Shown: positions 45,978 to 55,368 of the stretch, one piece after another
Layout of the letters: each line of letters begins with the position of its first letter
Position numbering within the stretch: the first letter of the stretch is position 1
Assembly (NCBI RefSeq): GCF_000346505.1
Contig: NZ_ANOH01000334.1
Span: 1-57,848 of the forward strand
Reading direction: 5' to 3'
DNA: 57,848 nt
Origin: Aporhodopirellula sallentina SM41
Lineage (GTDB): Bacteria; Planctomycetota; Planctomycetia; Pirellulales; Pirellulaceae
Notes under the pieces: model-generated
The model's database searches: none
What the model was told of the DNA's origin: nothing
What the model saw: the letters and a program-made list of their open reading frames with translations, nothing else
Program-made: the position numbers and the translations under genes

Positions 45978-47585
45978 ATGACGAATCTAAAACTTACGCA
46001 AACGACGTTGTTGCTGATCGGCTGCATCGTCGGCGGTATGGCGTTCGTCACGCCGCAACTCGTTCGCGCCGATACCACTGCCGACACGGTGGAACTCGGT
46101 GTCGAAAACGATCTCGCAGAGAACGATCCGGCGGCCGATGATCTCGCTGCAGACGCCAGGAACGAACGCAAACAAGAATCGGGAAAGCGAACCGCGGTCA
46201 TTCTGCCACTCAAGGAAGACATCAATCCGCTCAGCGGCGCGCTGTTGAAACGCAAGTTCGAAGCGGCCGTGGATTCAGGTGTCGATGTGATCATTCTCGA
46301 CATTCATTCCCCCGGCGGGTTCACGTCGGTGACGTTCGAGCTGATGGACATGGTGCTCGATGCGAAGGACGTCGAAACGGTAGCTTACATCGAGAAAGAT
46401 GCGATCAGCGGTGCGGCGTTGTTGGCGTTGGCAACGGATACCATCTTGATGAAGCCCGATGCCCGGATGGGCGATGCCGGTGAAATTGTGATGGGAGAGG
46501 ACGGAGCGTTCCGCTATACCGAAGCAAAGAGTCGCAGCGTGCTCGCGCAGAAGGCTCGAGATACCGCTCAAGCAACGGGCCGGTCCCTCGCCCTCGCGGA
46601 GAAAATGACCGACAAGGACATGGTTGTTTACCGGGCAACCAATACTCGCACCGGAGAAGAACGTTTTCTCTCGGACAAAGAACACGCCGCACTCGCCGAT
46701 GCGGATGACTGGGAACTCGGAACACCGATTCGCGAGGCCGGCAAAGACATGTTCTTCATTGCTAACGGTCGCCGCGCGGTCGAACTCGGAATGGCGGACC
46801 AAACCGTCTCCGGGAAAGATCAACTCGCGCGAGTACTCAACGTCCAGGCACCGATACCGGAGGTGCAACGCAGCTGGGTGGATACGCTCGTGTTGATCTT
46901 GAACATGAAATTCTTCACGTTCCTACTGCTGTTGATCGGTTTGGTAGCGTTGGCAGTGGAGTTGAGTGCTCCCGGAATCGGCGTGGGAGGATTGGTCAGT
47001 TGTTTGTGCTTCGGGCTGTTCTTCTGGAGTCGGTTTCTCGGCGGGACGTCTGGTTGGCTCGAAGTGATGTTGTTCGTGATGGGATTGTTGTTCATCGCGG
47101 CCGAGGTGTTTGTGATTCCAGGTTTTGGTGTCGCGGGCATCATGGGATTGGCGTTAACGCTCGGGTCGCTCGTGATGGCGTCGCGGCGATTCTCAATGAC
47201 CGATGGCGGTGTTGATTGGACTTCGCTGAGCAACGACGTGGCTCTCGTTTTGGGGGCGTTTCTCGCGTTTCTCGTCGCCGCGATCTTCCTGACCAGCTAC
47301 ATGGGACAGATCCCCGGTCTGAGTCGGTTGACCTTGCAGGCCGAGGTTGCGCCGGACTCGTTCGTCGTCTCTGATTCCACGCCTGCGTGGCAGAAAGTCC
47401 AAATCGGACAAACCGGGACAACCGTCTCGCCGCTGAGACCGGGTGGGCGAATCGAGATAGACGACATGATGCTCGACGTTGTAACCGAAGGTGATTATGT
47501 CGGTCCGGGGAACCCCGTTCGCGTGATCGCCAAACAGGGAACACGCGTGGTCGTGCGACTGATCGACGATTCCGCCAACGTGTGA
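45978..47585 (+). CDS. NfeD-type membrane serine protease (ClpP-class) protein
   Basis: 535 aa; ATG at 45978, AAGGG 7 bases before it and only 1 bp after the trkH stop. N-terminal signal/anchor, then a ClpP/crotonase-like protease domain (DIHSPGGFTS, and SGAALLALATD carrying the putative catalytic Ser), three or four membrane helices after about residue 300 (FFTFLLLLIGLVALAVELSAP, VIPGFGVAGIMG), and a C-terminal OB-fold NfeD domain (QIGQTGTTVSPLRPGGRIEIDD). NfeD proteins work with stomatin-like partners in membrane quality control; no stomatin gene is adjacent here. Confidence 0.9.
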   Translation: MTNLKLTQTTLLLIGCIVGGMAFVTPQLVRADTTADTVELGVENDLAENDPAADDLAADARNERKQESGKRTAVILPLKEDINPLSGALLKRKFEAAVDSGVDVIILDIHSPGGFTSVTFELMDMVLDAKDVETVAYIEKDAISGAALLALATDTILMKPDARMGDAGEIVMGEDGAFRYTEAKSRSVLAQKARDTAQATGRSLALAEKMTDKDMVVYRATNTRTGEERFLSDKEHAALADADDWELGTPIREAGKDMFFIANGRRAVELGMADQTVSGKDQLARVLNVQAPIPEVQRSWVDTLVLILNMKFFTFLLLLIGLVALAVELSAPGIGVGGLVSCLCFGLFFWSRFLGGTSGWLEVMLFVMGLLFIAAEVFVIPGFGVAGIMGLALTLGSLVMASRRFSMTDGGVDWTSLSNDVALVLGAFLAFLVAAIFLTSYMGQIPGLSRLTLQAEVAPDSFVVSDSTPAWQKVQIGQTGTTVSPLRPGGRIEIDDMMLDVVTEGDYVGPGNPVRVIAKQGTRVVVRLIDDSANV

Positions 47586-47639
47586 GTCGGGTTCCAAATG
47601 TCGTGCAAACACATGCAACTTCTCGCGTTGATCGTCTGG

Positions 47640-49514
47640 CTATGGTGCTAGCTGCAACGGATTGAGATCCAGGTTAGGGATTGCCGACCGTAGTCTTTGC
47701 AAACCGGAATCACTGATGCGGGTTCGTTGCACGTCGGTCGTTTGAAGGTTCTTGAATTGCGTCAGTTTACCGATCGCCGCATCGGTCGCGCCGGTTCCGG
47801 TCAACCAAAGTGTCTCGATGACCGAGTCCGCTACGATCGAACGGATGGTGGTGTCGTCGATCGCTGTCCAACTCAGATCGAGTTCGCGAAGTCGGTTGGC
47901 TTTTGCGAGCGTGCTGCCGATCCCCGTCGTGATCTTGGTGGCTTCCAAACTGAGTTGATCGAGGGAGGCAGCGTCGCCGATGATCCGTTGAACTTGTTCG
48001 TCATCGATCGGTGTTCGTGACGCGTCAAACCAACGGACATTGGGAAGCGTGGGGAGTGTTTTCCATCCCTCTTGAGTCACCTCGCAACCGGACAAGCAAA
48101 TTGCGGTTGCGGCACCTGGAATCGGATGCGCGATCAGATGTTTGTCGTCGACACGCAGGAAGCGATCGACACGCGAGTTGTCAAAACTCACATCATCGCC
48201 TTGATCACGCAGGCACGGGAAATCCGTGATGTCGACGTTATAGATGTCCGCGAGCAATCGATACACCTGCGCTCGCATCGCGGGTCGTTGGCCGGCGTCA
48301 ATCGCGCAGTGCGTTTGCAAGATTGCATACGAGTACCATCTCGATAAGTCCGAACGGCGTTGGATAGCGAGACGATTGCCGCGCAGTTCGGTGACCGACG
48401 CGATCGGTTGTCTCGCAATCAATGTTTGATAACGGGCGAATTGCAATCGGTTGCTATCCCAACCGCCGATGCACGCCAAACGGTCTCCCATCTGAATCGA
48501 TTCAAAATGTCCGGCGATGCCTTCGACGAGCCAAAACTCATCGGTATCGAGAGTAATTCGGCGAGACCTTTTCCGGTCGCTCGCCTCTTGAAACAATTGA
48601 TGACATGTTTCGTGGGCCATCCCAGAAGTGTCTTCCTGTGGGAAGAAAAAGGACGTCTCGAGCGAGTCGCTGTAAAAGCCTGCGGATGCGGCAACGGTCG
48701 AAGGACGGCCTGCTGCGATTTGCGAGTGTGAGATCGTCATTTGGTAGGAACGTTCATCGGGCAGCAACACAACCCGGTGTCGTTGGCGAAGACTAAGCCG
48801 TGAGGACGCGTTGCGGCTGAGGAAATCGTCGGCAGATTCGGTTTGAGGATTCCAATCAGACAAGCGTATCGCGACTTGGTCACGGCCTGTCCAAAGCGGG
48901 AAAAACATTTGTGTCCACGTCCAATAAAATCTCTCGAGGTCCCGAGCGACGTGGTGCGATGTTTCGCGGTCGGCTCGCGTCAGTATTTCGAAGTGTGGCG
49001 TTTGGACGACCGCGAATGAGCCAGCCCGCCATGGAAGAAATTTAGGCGAGACACGTCCACGACGACTCGTGATCTGAACGTCGCCATTTTGAGGCAGCCC
49101 CAACCATCGACGGATCGATTGAGATTGGGGTGTTTGGCAGTGAGCGTTCCACACGGCGAGGTACCGTAGCCAATCGGTGTCGCTGCCTTGCGATGATTGG
49201 TCGATCCCAAACGCTTCGGTGGGAGACACTCCGGACGCCATGATCGCACGGTCGGTTGGAGATAGGTTGGCAGTAGGGGATAGTTGGTCGGCCGGGGGGA
49301 GATTCTCGGCCGCGGCTAAATGGTCGGCGTCCGCCGGCGTTGTCGCCGAATCCTCGTCCGCGTCGATCGGGAGAAAACACCGTGTGCGATCCGCCGCCTC
49401 GGCGCGTGAAGCGGGGCCGACCGTGAGGCTGACGAAGGCAATTGGCCCGGCGAAGGGGGCGGATGTTGTGATCGCCCCGGCCAACACGATCAACACTCTG
49501 CCGACCTGTTTCAT
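47640..49514 (-). CDS. Secreted HExxH metallopeptidase-like protein with C-terminal leucine-rich repeats
   Basis: 624 aa from ATG at 49514 (MKQVGRVLIVLAG), which begins a signal peptide; 119 upstream codons in frame are low complexity and not believed. Residues 160-360 carry a gluzincin-like pair: HETCH (301-305) and Glu331 in FWLVEGIAGHFES, spacing 26 residues, as in DUF1570-type proteins. From about 490 there are leucine-rich repeats (LDQLSLEATKITTGIG, LRELDLSWTAIDDTTI, KNLQTTDVQRTRISDSGL). Probably an envelope protease with a protein-binding tail. Divergently oriented from the sulfatase at 49705. Confidence 0.75.
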   Translation of the reverse strand: MKQVGRVLIVLAGAITTSAPFAGPIAFVSLTVGPASRAEAADRTRCFLPIDADEDSATTPADADHLAAAENLPPADQLSPTANLSPTDRAIMASGVSPTEAFGIDQSSQGSDTDWLRYLAVWNAHCQTPQSQSIRRWLGLPQNGDVQITSRRGRVSPKFLPWRAGSFAVVQTPHFEILTRADRETSHHVARDLERFYWTWTQMFFPLWTGRDQVAIRLSDWNPQTESADDFLSRNASSRLSLRQRHRVVLLPDERSYQMTISHSQIAAGRPSTVAASAGFYSDSLETSFFFPQEDTSGMAHETCHQLFQEASDRKRSRRITLDTDEFWLVEGIAGHFESIQMGDRLACIGGWDSNRLQFARYQTLIARQPIASVTELRGNRLAIQRRSDLSRWYSYAILQTHCAIDAGQRPAMRAQVYRLLADIYNVDITDFPCLRDQGDDVSFDNSRVDRFLRVDDKHLIAHPIPGAATAICLSGCEVTQEGWKTLPTLPNVRWFDASRTPIDDEQVQRIIGDAASLDQLSLEATKITTGIGSTLAKANRLRELDLSWTAIDDTTIRSIVADSVIETLWLTGTGATDAAIGKLTQFKNLQTTDVQRTRISDSGLQRLRSAIPNLDLNPLQLAP

Positions 49515-49704
49515 TAAACTGCGACGGAACGATGCTTCATGCTCAACCGGCTGAAAATTAGCTGGCTGCAAATCCGTCGATTGGGATTCCGCTCGATGTT
49601 CATATCGCCGGCGTTCATTCGTAGAAGATGTGCTCGCGATATTGCGCATGACGTTTATCCGTTGGATCCTGTGATCTCGTTTCCCTTCCCCGCACACGTT
49701 TTGG

Positions 49705-51279
49705 ATGTTCAAAATTATGTCTGTTTCCATTCTACGGTCATCGATCCGCCGCGGATGCTGGGCGTCGGTGGCGGTTGGATTTTTCGTATGCGTCATGGCG
49801 GGGGGCTCAGTGGACGTCAACGCGGCCGAACGCAATGTGTTGTTTATCATTACTGATGACGAAAGTCCCACGCTCGGTTGCTACGGGGATTCCTGCGCGG
49901 TCACGCCGGCGATCGATGCGGTCGCCGCCGACGGGGTGGTTTTCCAAAACGCATTTGCAACGACGGCATCGTGTAGTGCCAGTCGCAGTGTCGTGATGAG
50001 CGGGATTCACAACCATCGTAACGGACAATTCGGACACCAACATCATTATCACAAGTTTGCATCCTTCCAGGATGTAATCGGGCTTTCTCTGCCGCGTGTC
50101 ATGCAACGGGCGGGGTATCGTACCGGTCATATCGGTAAGTACCACGTTGCGCCGGAGGAGATCTACCATTTCGAAACTTACCTGAAAGGCAACGGACGAA
50201 ACGCGGTGGAAATGGCGGAGAAGTCTCGGGCCTTTCTCACTCAAAACGATGATCGTCCGTTTTTTCTCTACTTCGCGACCTCGGACCCACACCGGGGTGG
50301 CGGGGTCGACAAGACCTCTGATTTGGATTTGAAACCAAACCTGTTCGGCAATCGTCCGCGGCGGAGTTCACACGATGGCATTGATGAGGTGTTCTTTGAT
50401 CCGGCCGACGTCATCGTCCCACCGTTTTTACCTGACACGCCCGAGACCCGCAGCGAATTGGCACAGTACTATCAATCGTGCAGTCGCATCGATCAGGGGG
50501 TGGCTCGGTTGGTACAGATTTTGAAAGACGCGGAACTGTACGACAAAACACTGATCGTTTTCACCTCTGATCACGGGATGGCGTTCGCCGGAGGGAAAAC
50601 AACCGTCTACGAAGGTGGGCTGCGCGTTCCGATGGTCGTGCGTGACCCGTATCAAAGCGAACGCGGTACCGAGAGCGAGGCGTTGATCAGCCACATCGAC
50701 ATTACACCGACGCTATTGGATTTTGCCGGTGGACTCGACCGGGAGACCAACGCTCCGAAAGAGATGCTCGACGTCAAGAAGTATTGGAAAGAACGCGGCG
50801 TTTCACCGATGGACAACCTCAACGGTGGGAAACCGTTTGCCCGCTATCACGGTCGATCCTGGTTGAACATTCTCGGTGATCCGTCGCGTTCCCATCACGA
50901 CGAAATTTTTGCGTCACACACGTTTCACGAGATTCAGATGTACTACCCGATGCGAGTGATCCGTGACGACCAGTACAAACTGATTTGGAACATCGCTCAC
51001 CCGTTGCCGTATCCGTTCGCCAGCGACCTGTGGGCCGCGAGCAGTTGGCAGGCACAACTCGCCAAAGGCCCCGACGCTCCGTACGGAAACACGACCGTGG
51101 ACGGTTACGTGCAACGGCCTGAATTCGAGCTGTTTGATATCGACGCCGATCCCGACGAAACGACCAACCTCGCGGACAGTTCAGGTCACCAGGAGGTGCT
51201 GAAGAAGTATCAGCGGAAGCTCAAGGCGGCCCAGGAGCGGTATGACGACCCCTGGATTATGAAATGGGAGTACGAGTAG
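49705..51279 (+). CDS. Secreted sulfatase, CSASR active-site type (sulfoglucosamine sulfohydrolase-like)
   Basis: 524 aa (possible start also at Met5). Signal peptide (SVAVGFFVCVMAGGSVDVNA, cleavage near 40), metal-binding FIITDDE at 47-53, active-site CSASR with formylglycine Cys90, later TSDHGMAF. The CSASR form and the YHVAPEEIYHFE stretch resemble N-sulfoglucosamine sulfohydrolase/heparan N-sulfatase-type family members rather than arylsulfatases. Convergent with the Cys-rich gene at 51332. Confidence 0.88.
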   Translation: MFKIMSVSILRSSIRRGCWASVAVGFFVCVMAGGSVDVNAAERNVLFIITDDESPTLGCYGDSCAVTPAIDAVAADGVVFQNAFATTASCSASRSVVMSGIHNHRNGQFGHQHHYHKFASFQDVIGLSLPRVMQRAGYRTGHIGKYHVAPEEIYHFETYLKGNGRNAVEMAEKSRAFLTQNDDRPFFLYFATSDPHRGGGVDKTSDLDLKPNLFGNRPRRSSHDGIDEVFFDPADVIVPPFLPDTPETRSELAQYYQSCSRIDQGVARLVQILKDAELYDKTLIVFTSDHGMAFAGGKTTVYEGGLRVPMVVRDPYQSERGTESEALISHIDITPTLLDFAGGLDRETNAPKEMLDVKKYWKERGVSPMDNLNGGKPFARYHGRSWLNILGDPSRSHHDEIFASHTFHEIQMYYPMRVIRDDQYKLIWNIAHPLPYPFASDLWAASSWQAQLAKGPDAPYGNTTVDGYVQRPEFELFDIDADPDETTNLADSSGHQEVLKKYQRKLKAAQERYDDPWIMKWEYE

Positions 51280-51290
51280 CGTGCCAAGTT

Positions 51291-51320
51291 GCAGATAACC
51301 AGTCGCTGGTTTTGCGATCT
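51291..51320. terminator. Hairpin between convergent genes
   Basis: AACCAG/CTGGTT with a 3-base loop (51297-51311) inside a weaker CAGAT/ATCTG pairing, with a run of four T (51310-51313). Lies in the 52-bp gap between a plus- and a minus-strand stop. Confidence 0.45.
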
Positions 51321-51331
51321 GTTGTCTGGTC

Positions 51332-52756
51332 TTATCTGAACACGAAGAACGTTCCGTTGTCGGCCACGTCAAACAGCGGTCGGCAGTAGCGGCTCGAACG
51401 TTTGCCGAAGCCCGGGCGGTACGTCATGCTGATTCCCATGTTCCAGCCTTCGGCCTGATGATCCGGAATCACCGAGTCGTCGCCTGGCGAGAAGTAGGTC
51501 GATGTCAAACGCATCGACAAACCGTTCTTCAAAGGCATTGTCATATCCGATCCGATCAAGAAGTGTTCGTCGTCGGTACCGCCGATGTACGAAGTCCACT
51601 CACCGGTCGAGCCGAACGAGTACCGATAGAACGCACGGTATTGGTTGGTCGCCTCGAGTGTTTCCGATCCGTTGAAGACCGCACCGGACTCGTCGAGGAC
51701 GGTGGTCGTCACCGTGTCATCGCTGACGCCGCCCATCCAATGAAAACCGAATCCGTGGCAGGCGGACCACTTCCAACTCAACTCGCCACGCAGTTGCAGG
51801 AGGTCGGTTTGGTAGTACCAATCTTCATTGAGGTAGTCCAGCACGACGCCGTACTGCAGACCGTAGTCGACTCGGCGGAACAGACCGCCGGTCAAGAAAA
51901 TTTGGTTCCGTTGCTCATCGGTGAAATCTTCGCCTTGCAGGTTGCTTTGGGTGGCTCGCAGTCCGAACTGTGCGGCGAGGTCGAGTCCGATCCATGGACG
52001 CAGATTGCGACCTTCGTTGAATCCTTGTTGGAAGCCAAAGCTGCCACTGTCGGTGCTCGATGCGGCACCAGTTGCCGGGTCGTTCATTGGGTTGTGATAG
52101 GCTTGGTTTCCCATGAAGAACTCAAATCGATTCCAATCAATATGAAGAATCGGTAGGAACAGCGGGAAGCAATCCACGCGGCATGACGGGGCACACGCGT
52201 AGCCGTCGCAACTGCCAATGCCTGATGTGCAGGCGTCGCAACCGGACGCGTCACCGTAGACTTCCATTCCGCATGCCGGTTCGAAACCGCAACCGGGCTC
52301 CAAACCGCAACCGGGTTCGATCCCGCATCCCGGTTCGAGTCCGCATCCCGGTTCGAGTCCGCATCCCGGTTCAACCACGTAGCCGCCTTCGAGGCCGCAG
52401 CCAGGGTCCTGCATCATGGGACCCGAGCACTCGCCACAGTCACATACCGGACCGCACGCGCCGTAGTCTTCCAAGAAACCGACTTGGCGGACATCTCCGT
52501 TGCTCGATCGTGAACGTGATTGGCTTGACGATGCCCGTCGGACCGTTTGGGTGGGTTGGGTGGTGTCTGCCGAAGCGTCCGCGTCCACTCGTGACGGTGA
52601 CCAACTCGTTCGGCTGGTCGGTTTCGTGCGGAGGATCCGGACGGGACCTTCAGCGGAGACGACGGTGGCAAATCCCGGTGCGATCAACAACGCAATGCCG
52701 AGCACGAGCTGCTTGGCGGCAATCGAAGTAAAACGCTGTGTTTTCGTGACTGGCAT
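51332..52756 (-). CDS. Cys-rich repeat outer-membrane-like protein
   Basis: 474 aa. Signal peptide (LVLGIALLIAPGFATVVSA), Ser/Arg linker, a Cys-rich domain with six tandem EPGCGL-type repeats (129-164) preceded by ACGPVCDCGEC, further Cys pairs to about 200, then a region that looks like an outer-membrane beta-barrel: alternating aromatic/polar strands (RAFYRYSFGSTGEWTSYIGG) and a terminal aromatic-rich end FFVFR. Resembles planctomycete secreted porin-like families with Cys-rich N-termini; exact family not claimed. The Cys domain may crosslink it to the envelope matrix. Confidence 0.6.
   Translation of the reverse strand: MPVTKTQRFTSIAAKQLVLGIALLIAPGFATVVSAEGPVRILRTKPTSRTSWSPSRVDADASADTTQPTQTVRRASSSQSRSRSSNGDVRQVGFLEDYGACGPVCDCGECSGPMMQDPGCGLEGGYVVEPGCGLEPGCGLEPGCGIEPGCGLEPGCGFEPACGMEVYGDASGCDACTSGIGSCDGYACAPSCRVDCFPLFLPILHIDWNRFEFFMGNQAYHNPMNDPATGAASSTDSGSFGFQQGFNEGRNLRPWIGLDLAAQFGLRATQSNLQGEDFTDEQRNQIFLTGGLFRRVDYGLQYGVVLDYLNEDWYYQTDLLQLRGELSWKWSACHGFGFHWMGGVSDDTVTTTVLDESGAVFNGSETLEATNQYRAFYRYSFGSTGEWTSYIGGTDDEHFLIGSDMTMPLKNGLSMRLTSTYFSPGDDSVIPDHQAEGWNMGISMTYRPGFGKRSSRYCRPLFDVADNGTFFVFR
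52265..52372 (-). repeat. 18-bp tandem repeats encoding EPGCGL units
   Basis: Six codon-in-frame copies; the two copies around 52335-52370 are identical over 18 bases. Length-variable by slippage without frameshift. Confidence 0.9.
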
Positions 52757-53118
52757 GGAGTAGTTCCCGATTCGCGAGTCAGGCGGATATCGCCCAAATC
52801 ACTGTAGGTGAATTCGATATCACTGCTTATCGGATCCCTAGGGTCGGCTTCATTAGGAAAACTTGCGTAACCCGCAAAGCTTGTCTAACCGGAGTCGTGA
52901 GGACGAGTTTCACGGAGGTTTCCAGTGAGATAATCGGCACAACCCGACTCCGGTTGTGAATGCTGTTTCGGTTGCTCCGTTCCTACCGAAAGAGACTGCC
53001 ACAGGCAATTTCGCGTCAGGGAAGACTGCGGATGCCTGTCGCCGGTCGCGTTTGCCACCGCCGGTGATTGCACGTTAGAGATGTCTCGTTTTGTTGGACA
53101 GGGAGGTCGACAAATCGC
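52757..53118. other. Divergent intergenic region with an inverted repeat
   Basis: 362 bp between the divergent Cys-rich gene and the TolC-like gene. An 11-bp perfect inverted repeat AACCGGAGTCG/CGACTCCGGTT (52887-52897 and 52945-52955) with a 47-base spacer could be an operator or hairpin. No gene seen. Confidence 0.5.
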
Positions 53119-54435
53119 ATGAGCAAATATCGCCGATACGGTTTGTTGTTCCTGCTCGCGATAGTGATCCCGAGTCTGGGATGGCGTTACTTGTCGCCCA
53201 ACACGGCCCAGGCTCTCGGCGTGCCGCTGAGTTGGGTCGGGCTCTCCGACGCTGCGGTCGCGTCCGATTCGACGTCGCTCGATTTCGGCGACTCGGTTGA
53301 GACGCTGTCTTTGGACGGGGAAGTCGTCGAGACTCTGCCGGTCCCCGCCGGTGCAGACGGATCGTTTGCTATTTCGGAATCCGGAATGACGGTTGAGCAC
53401 GCGGTCGCATCACCTGCGATGTACACGCAGAATCAAGTCATGCGGTGGGCGTACGACCGGTCACCGGAAGCTGCGTTGATCGAAGCCGAAGTCGATGCGG
53501 TGCTCCGCGGGATCGATCCCAAAGATCCGGACGCGTGCTGTTCGGCTCGGTTGATCCGGAATGTTTTGCGTGAGGTCGCGTTGGCTCGTCGATACGACGA
53601 TGCCACGCATGCGGTAGTTGCCTATCACAAATTGATTGCGGCAACGCAGGCGGTTGAGATTGCCGAGCAGGCGATTCAGACGGCCGATCAGTTGATCTCG
53701 ATGGCCGATCAAGCCGAGCGGTTGGAACTGCCCGATGGAGATCCCATTCATCTGCGGCAAACGCGGTTGGATTTGGTCACGATCAAGACCGAGCAGTCGT
53801 TCAATACGTTGAAGCTCCGCCAGGAGCTATCTCGTTTGACCGGTCGCGAGGAAGCCGAGGTCGCCCACGCAATCATGATGGATGCGTTACCCGTTGACGC
53901 TCCCACGATCATTGCCGGCGAAGCCGTTGCAGTCGCACTCGTGCAGCGTCGTGACTTGCGAGCCGTTCAGGTTCTTTGTCGCGAACTACGGAGTTGCAAT
54001 GTCGATGCGGCTCGGTTGCTGATGGGGATCGTCAGTCCCGGCGTTGGTTTGTCACTGGCGACGGCTAGCAAAGGTTTGTTCCAGTGTCTCAAGGAAGATC
54101 GCTCGGACGATGACCTACACGCACGACGTCGGCAATGCTCGCAGCTCTGCCGATCGCTCGAGGTCGTCATCCGCAACGAGACCCTGCAGGCAGTCTTGGA
54201 CGTGCGGAGTGCCGCGGCGCGGTTGAAGTTGGTTGATCAGCAAATCGATTTGGCCCATCAACGTCTCGAAGAAGCACGCGGTCGGATCGAGATTGACGAG
54301 GAGACGCCGGGAACCGATCTCGCGCTCGAACTCGAAATCTTTGAGTACCAAGCGAAGCGGATCGCGTTGCAGAAAGATCTAGCGTTGGCTCTCGATGATC
54401 TCGATCACGCCCGCAGCATGCCGATCGGTCAGTAG
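53119..54435 (+). CDS. TolC-like coiled-coil envelope protein
   Basis: 438 aa from ATG at 53119. N-terminal hydrophobic segment (GLLFLLAIVIPSLGW), then a polar linker, then long alpha-helical segments with heptad-like Leu/Ala patterns (QAVEIAEQAIQTADQLISMADQAERLE; LRQELSRLTGREE) typical of outer-membrane efflux protein periplasmic helices. Two such blocks appear, as in TolC repeats, but the beta-barrel strands are not clear. It might be a soluble periplasmic relative. No efflux pump genes adjacent. Confidence 0.55.
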   Translation: MSKYRRYGLLFLLAIVIPSLGWRYLSPNTAQALGVPLSWVGLSDAAVASDSTSLDFGDSVETLSLDGEVVETLPVPAGADGSFAISESGMTVEHAVASPAMYTQNQVMRWAYDRSPEAALIEAEVDAVLRGIDPKDPDACCSARLIRNVLREVALARRYDDATHAVVAYHKLIAATQAVEIAEQAIQTADQLISMADQAERLELPDGDPIHLRQTRLDLVTIKTEQSFNTLKLRQELSRLTGREEAEVAHAIMMDALPVDAPTIIAGEAVAVALVQRRDLRAVQVLCRELRSCNVDAARLLMGIVSPGVGLSLATASKGLFQCLKEDRSDDDLHARRRQCSQLCRSLEVVIRNETLQAVLDVRSAAARLKLVDQQIDLAHQRLEEARGRIEIDEETPGTDLALELEIFEYQAKRIALQKDLALALDDLDHARSMPIGQ

Positions 54436-54577
54436 TCAGTAGCAGTTTGTATACGGCGGTTCGTTTCCGCGACCCGCGTTTCGAAACGCGTTCTTCGAAA
54501 AGTTACCGCGATGGCGTGGTTGACCGATTTCCGGCCAAGGTGACTTCCCTTTGGCCGTCCTGCGAGAGTTGAGAGAG

Positions 54578-54595
54578 CAAAAACGATCGTTTTTG
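54578..54595. promoter_or_regulatory. 18-bp perfect palindrome
   Basis: CAAAAACGATCGTTTTTG at 54578-54595, symmetric over 18 bases, 148 bp before the DUF1328 gene. Could be an operator half-site pair for a dimeric regulator or a terminator of the TolC-like gene. Confidence 0.55.
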
Positions 54596-54725
54596 ATTCT
54601 TTCCTGTTCCGCAGACGCATTGTCTCGCGATTGGCACACGAATCGCTTTTCCTGGTTCTGAACAATCGCGTTAGACGTGACGCTCACGCCTACGTGACGA
54701 TTACATTTTCAACTAGGAGATTGCC

Positions 54726-54893
54726 ATGTTAGGCTGGGCTTTGACTTTTCTGATTATCGCGTTGATCGCAGGTGTTTTGGGGTTCGGCGTTGTTGCCGGA
54801 ACCGCCGCGACGATTGCAAAGGTTCTCTTCTTCGTATTCCTGGTCCTTTTCGTGATCGGGTTGCTGATGGGACGTCGCGGACCTGTTGCTTAG
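54726..54893 (+). CDS. DUF1328 small membrane protein
   Basis: 55 aa, below the length cut-off of usual ORF lists. Two transmembrane helices ([20 protein letters not shown] and [17 protein letters not shown]) and the basic end GRRGPVA are typical for the DUF1328/YtjA family, membrane peptides often induced by stress. AGGAG lies 6 bases before the ATG. First of a small group of stress-type genes. Confidence 0.9.
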   Translation: MLGWALTFLIIALIAGVLGFGVVAGTAATIAKVLFFVFLVLFVIGLLMGRRGPVA

Positions 54894-54916
54894 TCCGCGC
54901 CACCGATTGGACTTAA

Positions 54917-54950
54917 AGCGGCGTGTCTTTAGGCATGCCGCTGCTTTGTT
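54917..54950 (+). terminator. Terminator after the DUF1328 gene
   Basis: 9-bp stem AGCGGCGTG (54917-54925) with CATGCCGCT (54934-54942), 8-base loop, then GCTTTGTT. Confidence 0.55.
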
Positions 54951-54971
54951 GCGCTAACACGAGGTCTGAAA

Positions 54972-55322
54972 ATGCGCGAAACCAACCCGCAAATCGAATC
55001 GGCTCTGAACGAGATATCGGAACTGGTCTGTCAATCTCTCATGAAGGAAGGTGGTCAATTGACGGATCGCCGGGACGGATTGCTCCGGACACTGCTTATG
55101 AGCGGCTACAAAACGACGCACGATCGATGCTTGATGACCGACGTTGAGAGTCGCGTGAAGCAGAAGTGTGGCGAATGTGCGATGCACCGCGGCGGGGCAC
55201 TGTCTTCGATCACGAGTGATCTGAGTAACAAATTCAATGTGCTGGCGAAGTGGGAGGCTCATTCTCCGTCCGACGAGAGCCCGTCAAAGCCAGCAAACAT
55301 CAGTTCGGCAACAGACGCCTAG
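54972..55322 (+). CDS. Small protein of unknown function
   Basis: 116 aa. Mostly helical with a CGEC pair near residue 68 and a Ser/Pro-rich tail; no transmembrane segment. No family recognised. Lies between two small stress-type genes on the same strand, 78 bp after DUF1328 and followed by a CAGACGC/GCGTCTG hairpin (55313-55341). Confidence 0.6.
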   Translation: MRETNPQIESALNEISELVCQSLMKEGGQLTDRRDGLLRTLLMSGYKTTHDRCLMTDVESRVKQKCGECAMHRGGALSSITSDLSNKFNVLAKWEAHSPSDESPSKPANISSATDA

Positions 55323-55368
55323 GGTAACCGACGCGTCTGCGGCCGACGATTCACAAAGAGGTCAAGCG

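Noticed and set aside
49515-49871. 119-codon upstream extension of the HExxH protein
   Set aside because: Low-complexity, overlaps the divergent sulfatase start, and the Met at 49514 starts a clear signal peptide.
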